Translations under genes and position numbers: made by a program
The notes under the pieces: model-generated
What the model was told of the DNA's origin: nothing
Seen by the model: the letters and a program-made list of their open reading frames with translations, nothing else
Database searches by the model: none
Assembly: GCA_963966185.1 (NCBI GenBank)
Contig: CAWZYM010000338.1
Span: forward strand, 1 to 64,000
DNA: 64,000 nucleotides
Origin: Rhabditoides inermis
Lineage: Eukaryota > Nematoda > Chromadorea > Rhabditida > Rhabditidae
Reading direction: 5' to 3'
Shown: positions 1-9,960 of the stretch, in pieces
How positions within the stretch are numbered: the stretch's first letter is position 1
Layout: each line of letters opens with the position of its first letter

Positions 1-42
<42 letters not shown>

Positions 43-92
43 CTCTCCTCTCTCTCCTCTCTCTCCTCTCTCTCCTCTCTCTCCTCTCTCTC

Positions 93-134
<42 letters not shown>

Positions 135-139
135 CTCTC

Positions 140-183
<44 letters not shown>

Positions 184-269
184 CCTCTCTCTCTCTCTCT
201 CCTCTCTCTCTCTTTCCTTTCTTTTATAACCCTCCCCCTCTCCCTCTCCTCCTCGTTTCTCTCCCTTCC

Positions 270-319
<50 letters not shown>

Positions 320-330
320 TTCTTTCTCTC
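1..330. repeat. (CT)n microsatellite with CCTCTCT variants
   Basis: Nearly pure CT dinucleotide repeat, interrupted by short CTCCTCTCT units and one non-repeat gap near 215-290. It runs directly into the 3' splice site at 337 and so supplies the polypyrimidine tract for the Ly6 exon that follows. Confidence 0.97.
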
Positions 331-337
331 CCAACAG

Positions 338-466
338 CCGTTTTGCAGGGACGATTCATCTATAGAAGTGTGCACGTGCTACGCCGACCACTGCAATGGC
401 AACTCCTCCTCCACCCGGTCGCTCCTCCTCCCACTTCTCCTTCTCCTCCTGCTCCTCCCACGGTAG
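338..466 (+). CDS. Terminal exon of a GPI-anchored Ly6/uPAR-family protein
   Basis: The exon begins after a CT tract and the acceptor CCAACAG, and ends at TAG (464-466), giving 42 codons in phase 0. It contains EVCTCYADHCNG, the closing cysteine pattern of Ly6/uPAR three-finger domains, in which the last Cys is followed by Asn. A short Gly/Asn/Ser stretch, a plausible GPI omega site, comes next, then an almost all-leucine tail ending at the stop, as expected for a cleaved GPI-attachment signal. Earlier exons lie outside the window to the left. Ly6 proteins are cell-surface or secreted modulators of receptors and channels; the partner here cannot be told. A non-canonical AGATAAAT near 667 is the only poly(A)-like sequence seen. 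Confidence 0.8.
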   Translation, partial: PFCRDDSSIEVCTCYADHCNGNSSSTRSLLLPLLLLLLLLPR

Positions 467-1189
467 CAGGCGCACAGCTTGGATGTTACCCGAATGCTGT
501 AAAACTCCTGGATTTTACTTTCCCACTGATCTTCACCTCTACGGGTTGTATGTTTCGTTGAATAACTTGCTTACCGGATGCTCAATGGTCCCTCTCTCAC
601 ATTCACCCACCCCGCTTTCTGCCCCATTTGTGTTTGCAAGATGTTTATAATATTGTGGTTATGCTAGATAAATATTGATTGAATAGAATCGTGATTGGCG
701 AGATATTGTGGAGAGTTGAACAGTCAATGTTAACATCTGATGAAGAAACGTACAAACTATAGTAAGAGATGAAAATGAGTAATGAGTTGACTGATGAGTT
801 GTGCGAATATGTTTTTGATAATTCGTTTAAAAGATGGCATTTGCATCTCAGTTGTGCACCGACGAGCCTCTTGTGTTTACATTCTTTACATTCATATTCA
901 CACTACGATTTACATTTACACTACGGTTGTGCACCCGTAAATCTCCTGGGTGTCTCAACGACCTATCTATATTCCATGTTACCTCGAGCCCTGTATATCT
1001 ACATACTCTCGTACTCATCAGAAAAGGTCAGTCAGTTTGCTAGAGGCGATCGCGCGGGATCGAGTCGAGAGTACAAAGCCCAGGGGAGAGCTCACTCACT
1101 TTGACAGTCACTTCTCATATACAACCTTGTCTTTTTCTGTTATTTTGATTAAAAATACAATTACTATTTCTCACATCGCTTTTTTTCAG
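467..1189 (+). other. 3' flank of Ly6 gene, then upstream part of a repeated gene unit
   Basis: No supported exon lies here. From about 890 the sequence is copy 1 of a unit that recurs at about 6290, 10740 and 11990. Landmarks are TTGTGCACCCGTAAATCTCC, CTCGAGC and TTTGCTAGAGGC, which look like intron or 5' sequence duplicated together with the exon that follows. Confidence 0.5.
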
Positions 1190-1303
1190 AAACAAAGACC
1201 ATGAATTAGTTTTCCTGCTTAAATCGTCTCATCAGTCGCATACATCGACAAGTTTTCGTCAGCAACAAAGAATCCAGATGTAATTTTCTTTACTTTCGAC
1301 AAG
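1190..1303 (+). pseudogene. Copy 1 of a repeated exon (HELV..KSSHQS..TSTSF type)
   Basis: It is flanked by the acceptor TTTTTTCAG and the donor-like CAAG/GTAGTT. One frame reads HELVFLLKSSHQSHTSTSFR and then meets TAA near 1280, unless an internal GTAATT is used as donor. The same exon recurs at 2132, 4927, 6553, about 6790, 11024 and 12283, and the coding pattern is conserved in several copies. I do not recognise the family. Phase does not fit the exon at 1516, so this copy is probably not spliced to it. Confidence 0.5.
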
Positions 1304-1515
1304 GTAGTTCGAGCTGACAATCAATTTATCTAATTACAAATATGTTTCGGAGATCAGGCCAGGTACGAAAGTGTATACGGTATAGGAGTTTGTGAAACGA
1401 TAGAGACACACGGTTGTATGTATAAACTATCATCAGTCGTTGCGATTTGACATTTGTTTTGCAATATTGCGATAGTATTTTTTTTTTTGAAACATATTCA
1501 GTTTTAGATGGGTAG

Positions 1516-1913
1516 ACGAGAAGCAAATGCGAAAAGTTTCCTGCTGGGATCAAACAGCAGGAGCTATTCATGCTACTATACTATCTCGACATTGAAAGCC
1601 TGCGTCTTGACATCTACGAGAAGAATGGTGTGTCTACCAGGCTGATCACTGTGGAAAAGATAATGGAGCTGAGTTACCATGGAACTGATATTGATTGCTG
1701 CATTTTGGATTACAACAGAGGTATGCAATTATTTTGATTCTGGATACACATGGATTCTGTAAGAGTGTCAGTTTTAGAAAAAAGTAATGGCCAAATATCC
1801 TTAAAAACAAGGATGGGAGTTTGAATTGCGCCAATACATTTTGGATGTTGTCAACCTAGTCATCAATCGCATCTCTCCGCAAACTCTGGTATGTTTGATA
1901 TTATTGCTCTATG

Positions 1914-1966
<53 letters not shown>

Positions 1967-2765
1967 TTCTGTCTCTCTCTCCCTCACCTCGCTTCCTACC
2001 TCTCCATTTAAAAAAAATCATCATATTCATGATAGGCTCTGGACTTCCTGTTTCTCTTTGCATCCAAACTTGTCTTTTCATGATTGAAACGGAGATGGTG
2101 CGTTAAAGTAAACGTCACGTCGCTTTTTCAGATTCAGATACAATGATCATGAAATAGTTATAAGTTATAATGCCTAAATCGTCTCATCAGTCGTCTACAT
2201 CGACAAGTATTCGTCCTTTTCTCTCTACCTTCGACAAGGTAGTTCGAGCTGACCATTCATTGAAGCATACTTGAAAATATGTTTGCCTACCTATACAAAT
2301 TGAAATGTTCTTTTGCAAAGCGTTCTTAGGACAGAAGAGGGCGCGTGGTTCCTGAAAGTGGAAGACGCAGACACAAACACGATCTGATTTATTCGGTGAG
2401 GACATAACATTTTATGTCATTTATTAGCCAGGAAAGAGAGGAGGGGCGAAGGGCAGCTAACCATGCCCACTTTGGCGAATCGGAAGATGGAACGCTAATC
2501 AGTGTTCCCTTTTCCTTGTTCCGTGCTCACCGGTTATTCTACTACCAGTCCTCCTTTCAACCTCTCCTCGTTGCAGCCATGGCCTTCTTCTGTGCCAGAT
2601 GACCCTGTCACATGTGCTTCGCTGCCAAGAAGAAGTGTCAAGCGCACGCGCTTGCGCGTCGAGGCCAGCGCGCGGGGGCGTGGCCGAGAGTACCATAGAT
2701 CTGGGTCTTCTCGCCGGGGCGCGCCCGGAGAGCGGCTGCTCTCCGGCCGCACCATTTTTCCCTAA
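1516..2765 (+). CDS. Unrecognised gene, four phase-compatible exons (best copy of tandem family)
   Basis: Exons: 1516-1720, 1812-1888, 2330-2395 and 2577-2765. Acceptors are GGGTAG, AACAAG, TTCTTAG and GTTGCAG; donors are GTATGC, GTATGT and GTGAGG. Phases join without a stop, giving 178 residues before TAA at 2763. Exon 1 encodes a long helix-rich stretch (QQELFMLLYYLDIESLRLD.. then IDCCILDYNR). Exon 2 continues with ILDVVNLVINRISPQTL. Exon 3 is a short basic piece (DRRGRVVPESGRRRHKH) and exon 4 is an Arg/Gly/Ser-rich tail. The stop overlaps an AATAAA at 2764-2769. No start codon or upstream exon is identified. I do not recognise the family. Homologous exon pieces recur at 5178, 7146 and 11221. 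The weak pyrimidine tract before exon 2 is the main doubt. Confidence 0.5.
1915..1982. repeat. (CT)n microsatellite
   Basis: CT repeat in the intron just downstream of the donor at 1889. Confidence 0.97.
2132..2238 (+). pseudogene. Copy 2 of the repeated KSSHQS-type exon, frameshifted
   Basis: The acceptor TTTTTCAG and donor CGACAAG/GTAGTT are kept, but an insertion shifts the frame so that TAA is read inside the conserved GCCTAAATCG segment. It lies in an intron of the gene at 1516-2765 and would break that frame if included. Confidence 0.5.
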
Positions 2766-2769
2766 TAAA
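2764..2769 (+). terminator. Poly(A) signal AATAAA
   Basis: Canonical AATAAA overlapping the TAA stop of the preceding reading frame. A GT-rich stretch (TTGTGTGATTTACGTTGT) follows within 25 bp, as in a normal 3' end. Confidence 0.55.
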
Positions 2770-4926
2770 CCTTGTGTGATTTACGTTGTCCCGTTTCATT
2801 ACTGCACGCGTACTATCAATGGGTTGAGGGGATCCGGTCGTAGGGGAACCAGTCATTAGAGGGTAGTAGGTAGCTTACTCTATTGATTGCGGGATTGGGA
2901 AGGAGTAGTCTAGTGGGAGGCGTTCTACCACCGTCGCATGGAGGATAAGGGAATGGTTGGCATGGCGTCACCAGGAACTTAACAGAAGGAGTCGAAGTAC
3001 TCCACCAAGAAACCGCACCAGCAGTCCTCGCCGTCCAAGCAGCCAAGAAGATACAGAAGCACACCATCCCCAGACCGGACGCCTGCCTCGCCCGTGGGCA
3101 GGCTCCAGACCACAAACCCCGCTCTTGCATTCACAAGATCTCTGCTGCTCATGTAATAATACACCGCTTTAACAATTATGTATCGCGTTTGAGTGAGGGA
3201 AGAATGATGTTCGAGGTTGTTAATTGTGGTTGTTTGTGCGACTAGTCGATTGAGATTGGTGTCGGTCGCTCGGTCGCTCGGGCGGGCGTCGGACAATCGC
3301 TTTCGCCCCGCCCCCTCTGTGTGTGAGTGAGGCGAATAGCGGGTGCGAGTGGGTATCCGCTATTCGCAGCGAGACGCAGAGTAAAAGAGTGAATATGCGG
3401 CAGTGGGGAAGAGATATTTGTTTCGAGAACCCACTCAAATATGAACCCGGTTTACAACAAACTGAACTTGATATGAGAATGTATGTACACACATACAAAT
3501 ACATTACGGTTGGACATCACCTAAATCTAAGGCACCCATATCAGTATCTCGCAATTGGAAAGTGTGAACACAAAGACATACCACTAGTGAAAACACAACA
3601 CGTGAAATAAATATATTTCCAAGAAAGTGTGAGTTACTTGTTTTATGCGTGATATTTATTATATGCGATACTGGATAACTCTTTGACGTTGAGTTGTCTC
3701 CCCCCATGTTACTGTTATTTTTCAAAATGACAGTTACCAAATGTTGATGGTGATTAGTTGTAGTTGCTCGGAATGATTGTCTCAAAATGAGACAATTCGT
3801 TCACAAACAGCTGGATGCCCTTTCGCGCTATCGCCTTTCCCCCTCGATTCGCATGCCTGTTGTAACACTTGAGTGCTCGCATTTTGGATCGTCATCGATC
3901 GATTCATTTCTCTATGGCATTGGTGAATTGCCTTCATTTATGCATTTTGATTACTCATTTAAATATCATTTAAATATGTTTTGAAGACATTTGATGAAAT
4001 TTAAATAATGCGTATTTCTGGTATTCCGAAGTACTGACGATGATGAGGATGAAATGAGAAGGTGAGTGTCATTTTCTTATAAACCACGTATATCAATCTC
4101 AATTCCTGTTAATTTCTGTCAATTCCGAACAATCGTAGCAGTGCAATGTATAGGCGACGCGAGTATTCACAACATATCCCTCGCGCTCTCACATGAGCGC
4201 TGCAAAGTCACAACATATATCCACTCTCAGTGACAAAACATGTGAATTCCCTCCGAACCCTCTCTATCCATTACAACACCCACTCTATCGTCGATGAACA
4301 GTCGATCCTCGAATGTGTGTTTCATCCTGGGCCATCGAACTGCCTTATCTCCTAATCCGGGGCCTAATCAATCTAATCCCTGCTCGATAAGAATCAAGCG
4401 GAATTGTCAACAGCGCGTGATAGCGACACTTCAAACGCCGCATACACACCATCTACAATGCTCGGAAGGTAAAAAGTACTATTTTTTTGATTATTTGAAT
4501 TTGTGCGCGAAAAGAATGTGGGGAGAGGAGGGATACAGACGGTGCGCGCGCTTTCTCACTTTCCCATGGTCTCTCGCGATACGAACTATTAAAATAGTCA
4601 ATTAAAATCGATTAAAACTGTTAACACCGTCCATATTAACCGAACATACGTTCGCAATTATTTTCTTTGAAAATGATGTTGTATAACCGTTATATTTCCA
4701 TGTTTACTATATTGTTTTCAGGTTTGTTTTCATGTCGCCCAAATTGAAAAGTTTGCGTCGTCAACGACAACGATTCGAATAATATCTTCGTATCAAACGA
4801 GTATCGATCGAGTATTAATCGATTGCAATACTCGATCGATATTCGTTGTCCACATTTGAAAAGTAAGTGGTATTCTTGTTATTTTGAATAAAAAAACAAG
4901 TATTATTTCTTACTTCGCTTTTTCAG
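2770..4926. other. Stretch without a firmly supported gene
   Basis: GC-rich 2900-3330, where several frames are open at once and coding cannot be judged. A frame free of stops at 2946-3242 encodes a basic Ala/Gln-rich stretch but has no start or clear splice sites. At 4294-4470 an ATG frame of about 59 codons ends at a possible donor (GAAG/GTAAAA), which could be a first exon, but nothing confirms it. The remainder is AT-rich. Confidence 0.4.
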
Positions 4927-5019
4927 AAATAATGTCCATGATATTATAGTACTCCTGCCTAAATCATCTCATCAGTCACATACATCGACAAGTTTTCGTC
5001 ATTTTTTCTCTACCACAAG
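4927..5019 (+). pseudogene. Copy 3 of the repeated KSSHQS-type exon, open reading frame
   Basis: Exactly 93 nt between TTTTTCAG and the donor CAAG/GTAGTT. One frame is open throughout and reads VLLPKSSHQSHTSTSFR. This is the cleanest copy of the exon. It could still be functional, but no partner exons with matching phase were found next to it. Confidence 0.5.
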
Positions 5020-5177
5020 GTAGTTCAAACTATCAATAAAAACCTTTTCAGAGAAAGATGAGTACAGATGAACAAAAATTACCTGAAAAGTTTACTCGTA
5101 GAAATACTGCTCGACTATTCAGGAAACATGTATTTTTTATTATTTTTTTTTCGATCACGCAGCTGTTTTATGTCTGT

Positions 5178-5217
5178 TGATTGCTGCATTTTGGACTACA
5201 ACAGAGGTATGCAATTG
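5178..5217 (+). pseudogene. Fragment of the IDCCILDYNR exon end
   Basis: About 40 bp almost identical to the end of the exon at 1516-1720, including its donor GAG/GTATGCAATT. The upstream part of the exon is not recognisable. Confidence 0.55.
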
Positions 5218-5219
5218 TT

Positions 5220-6287
5220 TTCGTAAATATTATTCCCATTCTGTTTCTTTAGCGCTCGGTTCGTGTAATACCGATTATGTTTCTTACGCGATTGATCAAT
5301 GGTGCAAGAAAGAAATAATGCCAGCATTCGCATTAAAAGCCTAATTACAATTCTCATGTACACACATGCCGCATATTAAAGGTGGTGTACCCTCTGGGTT
5401 GGCACCGGAATGTGAAAAGGTACTAAATATGATACACTTTCGAATTCCCGCCAATACTTTCGCTGTCTCGCGCATCAGCTGACATTTGACATTACTCTCA
5501 ATTTAGCGTAGCGCAGTGGTTGTGCTCACGGTTCTCAGGCGTCACTATGCAGATTCGGATTCTTCCATAGACAACGTGTTTTGCTGAATATAAAATGCTA
5601 AAACCTGCTAAAACCTGTAGTGTCCAGTACCTGTAGTGTCTGTAGTGTCCAGTAGGGTAGTGTCGAGTGAGGGTATCTGCTAAACGCCCCTGTTTCTTTA
5701 ACAAGAAATGTGATTGTTCCGGTTGATATGTCGAGATACCAGACGCAATTCGATATCAGATGTTTGCTAAAACCTTGCAACGAAGTTTGTTCCGTGTCCC
5801 GTGAAAAGTTGTTGTAATTAGACCTTTTTTTTGCTTTTATCACTAGGAAGTCGTAGTTTAGACATAACATTTAGAAGTTGTATGTTTCCTTAACAGAACA
5901 CATTTTAGTTCTTTCGTACACTCGTGGACTCTGGTCTAGTATCCACACTAACGGAAGCGGTTGGATGAACTCGGATGGCAGTTCAATCTATACGACCTTT
6001 CTGCCAGCAGCCACGGGTGGAACAGAGTGTCAGTTTGTTGATATAGTGTTCGTCAATTGGACCATATGCCGGAAATGCCGGGAAAATGGAGAAACCATTA
6101 CACACTATGCACGTTTGTGCACACTTCCGCACACTTTTTACTTGAACTCGTGTATTCATGTTCTAATAACACAAACTTTAAGGCAACTTTGACATAAGTT
6201 TTCTACGAGAAAGTACATTATTTATGGTGCTAACTTCGAAAACCAGGAGGTACACTACCTTCAAAAAAAAGGAGTTTTCATCATAAT
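5220..6287. other. Intergenic/intronic stretch with a tRNA-derived SINE-like copy
   Basis: 5504-5575 carries an A-box-like TAGCGCAGTGG and a B-box-like GATTCGGATTC at tRNA spacing on the plus strand. Short CTGTAGTGTC repeats occur at 5610-5665. No supported exon was seen in the rest. Confidence 0.4.
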
Positions 6288-6552
6288 GGTTATGCGCTGA
6301 CATATAACAATTGTGCATCAATGATCGATGAATCTCCTGGGTTTCTCAAGAACCTATATTCTGTTACCTCGAGCACTGCATATCTAATCTCGTCTTCATA
6401 TAAGGTCAGGCAGATTGCTAGAGGCTATCGGGAGGGATTTTGACATGACAAAAGCCTAACGAAAGCTCACCCAGTCACCATACGTGTCTTTTTTGTACAT
6501 TATTTTTTAAACATACTCACATTTATGATTTCTCACGTCGTCTTTTTTTCAG
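6288..6552 (+). repeat. Upstream part of repeated gene unit, copy at 6.3 kb
   Basis: Shares TTGTGCA, AATCTCCTGGGT, CTCGAGCACTGCATATCTAA and GCTAGAGGCTAT landmarks with the units at about 890, 10740 and 11990, in the same order and orientation. Confidence 0.6.
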
Positions 6553-6675
6553 AAACAATGACCGTGAATTAGTTCTGCTGCCTAAATCATCTCATCAGTC
6601 GCTTACATCGACAAGTTTTAGTCATCAACAAAGCATTCAAATGAGATCTTCGCAATTATTGACTTTTGACATTAG
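6553..6675 (+). pseudogene. Copy 4 of the repeated KSSHQS-type exon, open reading frame
   Basis: Acceptor TTTTTTTCAG and donor TTAG/GTTAGT. The frame is open from end to end and includes ELVLLPKSSHQSLTSTSFSH. A further degenerate copy follows at about 6790-6875, without a clear acceptor. Confidence 0.5.
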
Positions 6676-6789
6676 GTTAGTTCGAACAGACCCTCAATTT
6701 CTGTTAATTAATAGTTCATTTCAGTTCTCGTTTATGTCGCGAATGTTCTCTAACATGCGAAGCCTGTGCGATGCTCACTTGGAATTAGG

Positions 6790-6875
6790 TTTTGCGTCTA
6801 AACCGTCTTGTTAGTTGCCTATATCGACAAAATTTCATCAACAAATAATTCCAAGGACATCCTTTGACATGTTAG
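6790..6875 (+). pseudogene. Copy 5 of the repeated exon, degenerate
   Basis: Recognised by GTCTAAACCGTCTTGTTAG and ATATCGACAA, with a GTTAGT donor-like end. No good acceptor and several changes, so probably dead. Confidence 0.4.
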
Positions 6876-6888
6876 TTTGAACAAACTT

Positions 6889-7027
6889 TACTTAAAGGCA
6901 CAGTGGCGACTTAATTCGTCAATAGCTCTTTTGAACGCATATTACCACTCATGCAAAACATTTGCCGTAGGCAGGACTCGAACCAGCGAGGTCCGCGCCA
7001 TAACGCCGCACACACGTATTGAGCCAC
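6889..7027 (-). mobile_element. tRNA-derived SINE-like sequence with TTAAAGGCACAGTGGCG end
   Basis: Starts with the terminal motif TTAAAGGCACAGTGGCG, which also bounds the element at 52918-53296. It then contains, on the minus strand, a tRNA-like block: GTGGCTCAATACG (A-box region) and GCTGGTTCGAGTCCTGCC (B box). Confidence 0.55.
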
Positions 7028-7145
7028 AATTTTTTTCAAAACAAAAGAGCTTCGAACGATTCACCTTTTATAACTCTAAAACCTATACAGCTGCTTATAT
7101 AAATATATATATATATATGAAAGTGCTAATTTGTTTCGTGTCTTC

Positions 7146-7322
7146 AGTACGGGCGAGGACGCGCGATCCCTTATAGGGACGGAAGACACCTCACCTCACT
7201 CTGATATGATCGAATTAACACAGTTCTTCGATCTTGTCATTGATTGCTGTAGTGAAGATGTGCCAACGTTACAAACAAAAAGGAATGAGGACGATCGCCA
7301 AAGAAGAAAAACGGTTCCTTGA
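7146..7322 (+). pseudogene. Exon homologous to RGR exon of the 1.5-2.8 kb gene
   Basis: After GTGTCTTCAG, frame 0 reads YGRGRAIPYRDGRH, matching DRRGRVVPESGRRRH of the exon at 2330, but stops soon after. A shifted frame starting TGEDARSLIG stays open to TGA at 7322 and encodes a basic tail. Which frame, if either, is used is unclear. The segment GATGTGCCAACGTTACAAA recurs in similar form near 13763. Confidence 0.4.
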
Positions 7323-8213
7323 TCAACTGAAAAAAAATCATCATAATTGAGCAGTGTTTTTTTTACATGCATAAATCACTTACAAAACACTCTCTTTTCT
7401 TAATTGAATGTTTTGTTTCTGATAAACGTTCTGTCGAGTTAGAGAGAGAGAGAGAAGAGAGAGAGCGTGTCTCTCGTACTATCAGAATCAGAATATTTAT
7501 CTCGAACCAAGTAGCACGCAATATGGTTTACGGTGGAATACGGTAAAGTACAGTAACGAAATGTTACTGCGAGTACCGATTTCCGATAACTCGAGATTCG
7601 TTGTGATGCGTTCGTGCTGTTGATAATGCACATCACTGCAGTCTCTCGTGCTATATGAAACCATAGTCGTACTTGAGCCCGTTTTGGCTAAGGCGCGAAC
7701 ATTTGACCCGATGGGGCGCACTTTTCGCGCGCGCGTCAGCCTATAGTTTTCTTCAAGGATATAGTTGAGGGTTTTGTGCATTTGACTACAGAAATGAAGA
7801 TACTCATTTTTTGTGCGGGACCACACACTTCATTTCTGTAGTCAAATGTACAAAGCCCCCAACTATTTTCCTGAATAAAACTATATCTCGTTCACGTTTG
7901 GCAGTCGCCGTGACTGTCCCGTCCCGTCTCCCACTCGAGTCACATGACAAGTCGAGGCAAGTACAACAACTGTAGCTTCAGCCATTCTTTCACAACAGTC
8001 CTTTTTCAATCGGCATTTTTACGCTCGTTGTTTTTTGCGAGAAAAAAAAACCTACCATCAAGTCAAATTCTTGTGGATGATTTCGTTTTTGTACGTGTGA
8101 TAATCATTTTCGCGAATCCGAAGTGACGTCTATCCTCTTCCTCTCTCACTTTCTCTCTTTCTCTCTTTCTCTCTGTCTCTCTCTCCCCCCCCTTTCTCTC
8201 ACATCTCTCTGCC

Positions 8214-8246
<33 letters not shown>

Positions 8247-8287
8247 CCCCCACCTTTCTTTCAACTCTCTCTCTCTCTCCCTATCCT

Positions 8288-8322
<35 letters not shown>

Positions 8323-8733
8323 TTCTCTCTCTCTCCCTCTCTCTCTTTCTCATAGTCTTACTCCCCCTCCTCCTCTTTCTATGCTGAGTGAGTGTATGGG
8401 AAATTGGTGAGTTCACGTCTTTACGTTTCAGCTATAGTATATTACTCAACTTTCCAAAGATCAAACAATAAGAGCTCTTTGTTCTCATTTCAAACAATAA
8501 TTATTTTTCAAAAGTACTTCCAAGTAAAAGTAGTTGGTTAGTATAATCATTACCATCACATTAGCACCACCCGCCCGCTGGTGCGGAACCAGTCGATCGA
8601 TAATCATTCATTACTGGGCACTGTCATAGTAACACTGCTGGTGCGCGCAATCGAACACTCAGATATGAATCCAGAGAACAGATACGGAAAATTCTGATGA
8701 AGTATAGAGGTTTCAGAAGTGTAACAATGCACA
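7323..8733. other. No supported gene; inverted repeat and CT tract
   Basis: Contains the fold-back at 7741-7886 (listed separately) and an impure CT array at about 8130-8370. The AT-rich remainder shows no convincing exon. Confidence 0.5.
7741..7886. repeat. Imperfect inverted repeat (hairpin) with about 59-bp arms
   Basis: The left arm CTATAGTTTTCTTCAAGG.. and the right arm ..CCTGAATAAAACTATAT are complementary along most of their length. Both include the block CATTTGACTACAGAAATGAA or its complement. A loop of about 27 bp lies near 7801-7827. It could be a MITE or a hairpin-RNA locus. Confidence 0.75.
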
Positions 8734-8850
8734 TGACGTCACACTTTCAATCAGTTGGATCTGCAGAACAATCAATCAAGGAACCATCAAACTACGATTT
8801 CATCCCAATTATTCATTGACTAGCGAATATTGATTTATCGATTTTTTCAG

Positions 8851-8926
8851 ATTCCGCGCGGTGCTACTCGTGCATGTCGCGGCTGTACGACACCGCCTGG
8901 CCCATGCTCAGTGGGGTGTATCGGAG
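8851..8926 (+). CDS. Internal exon of a second Ly6/uPAR-like gene
   Basis: Acceptor ATTTTTTCAG and donor CGGAG/GTGGGT; the exon is 76 nt with phase 2 at both ends. It encodes ARCYSCMSRLYDTAWP followed by MLSGVYR. The CYSC start is typical of the first strand of Ly6/uPAR domains just after the signal peptide. Neither the signal-peptide exon nor the last exon was found. The probable next exon lies at about 9905-9960. Confidence 0.6.
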
Positions 8927-8935
8927 GTGGGTGAC

Positions 8936-8939
<4 letters not shown>

Positions 8940-8978
<39 letters not shown>

Positions 8979-9058
8979 CCTCTCTGTCTCACTCTCTCTC
9001 TCCCTCTCTCTCTCTCTCTCTTTCTCTTTCTCCCCCCCCCCCCCCCTCTTCTCTCTCT
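8940..9058. repeat. (CT)n microsatellite with C-run
   Basis: CT repeat starting 14 bp after the Ly6 exon donor. Includes a run of about 14 C residues near 9033-9046. Confidence 0.97.
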
Positions 9059-9674
9059 ATCGTTTTTGCGATACGTTTCAGCGAATACATAATCCTATTC
9101 TTATCCGACATTTTACAATATGTAATGTTAAATCTGTATATGTTGTCGCTCAATTTATCAAACAAATACAATGTGGTCCTGGAACAATTGAGATGACGTC
9201 ATACTGTTTTGATGACGTCATAATGCATTCAGACCGCTCAACATCACTGACGAGATGATCACGTGACCGGAGGTGAATGATTTCGATTTATTTTGTATTG
9301 TTTGTTTGTTTTACTATTTTTTTTATCACTGTGTCTTCGATCTGTTTCTTCGTACTGTATCTGTTGCACTACGCCACTGACTGACGGACTCTGTATCGTG
9401 TGAATGTCAGAAAAAGAAGCAGTGTTTAAAAAAAACCGCGCGGCCATTTCGCGGTCTCCGTGCCTCTTTCACTGCCACACTATTTGGATTCGAGCGATGA
9501 GTTCATAAGAAGCTAGATTCCGCGCGTTGTAGATGCATCATTTTGCTAGCATGTTTTACAATTCAGTTCAATTCAATTGTTTTTTCGGCATCAATATTCC
9601 TTAACATATGTTTAGATACACATCCACCGCTCTGTTTTACTGTTTTACAAAACGCAATAAAAAAAATCCATTTG
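9059..9674. other. Intron sequence of the second Ly6 gene
   Basis: Holds two of the CRE sites and AT-rich sequence. No exon was seen. Confidence 0.4.
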
Positions 9675-9904
9675 AAGGATTTATCCGGACAAAGTATTAT
9701 TCCCTGATCTTCAGGTTGGGGTCGCGTTTGTTCTCGTAAATGAAACCTTCTTTTAAAATTGTACAAACGTGGAAAAATTGTTTGTATTTTTACCAATTTT
9801 TCTGCGCAAACAGAACTTCAAAATCGTCTTCATTGAAGAGAACGAAAGCGACCCCAACCCCAACCTGAAGATCAGGGAATAATACATTGTCCGGATAAAT
9901 CCTT
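9675..9904. mobile_element. MITE, 230 bp, TIR AAGGATTTATCCGGAC
   Basis: Terminal inverted repeats AAGGATTTATCCGGAC and GTCCGGATAAATCCTT; the inner arms pair further (CCCTGATCTTCAGGTTGGGG and its complement). A second copy is at 24769-24982. Flanks suggest TA or TTAA target duplication (TTAA is intact on both sides of copy 2). No transposase, so non-autonomous. Confidence 0.85.
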
Positions 9905-9960
9905 TAATGTCGCGTGCCGGTGGTGGAGTGCCCGACCGTATGCGTGACAATTGTTGGCTG
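9905..9960 (+). CDS. Probable next exon of second Ly6 gene, 5' edge displaced by MITE
   Basis: Reads VPVVECPTVCVTIVGW up to the donor GTGAGT at 9961, a cysteine spacing and hydrophobic strand pattern typical of the middle of Ly6 domains. The frame extends left as RCR and then meets TAA within the MITE end. No AG acceptor lies between that stop and the coding part. The exon therefore seems to have lost its 3' splice site to the insertion, or the gene is a pseudogene. The frame that fits the upstream exon (phase 2) is the open one. Confidence 0.5.

Larger units (their letters stand above)
8734..9220. promoter_or_regulatory. Cluster of four CRE palindromes TGACGTCA
   Basis: Perfect 8-bp CREs at 8734-8741, 8932-8939, 9194-9201 and 9213-9220. 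The last two are 19 bp apart centre to centre. TGACGTCA is the binding site for CREB/ATF bZIP factors. They surround the Ly6 exon at 8851-8926, the second lying just past its donor, so they may form an intronic enhancer. This is inference from motif density only. Confidence 0.4.

Noticed and set aside
2946..3242. Stop-free frame of about 98 codons in a GC-rich segment
   Set aside because: All three frames are open over much of it and there is no start codon or splice signal; left as uncertain, not a gene.
8123..8410. Ser/Leu-rich and Arg/Glu-rich frames across CT/GA microsatellites, here and at about 19000, 25100, 54620, 56840 and 60250
   Set aside because: Translations of dinucleotide repeats, not proteins.
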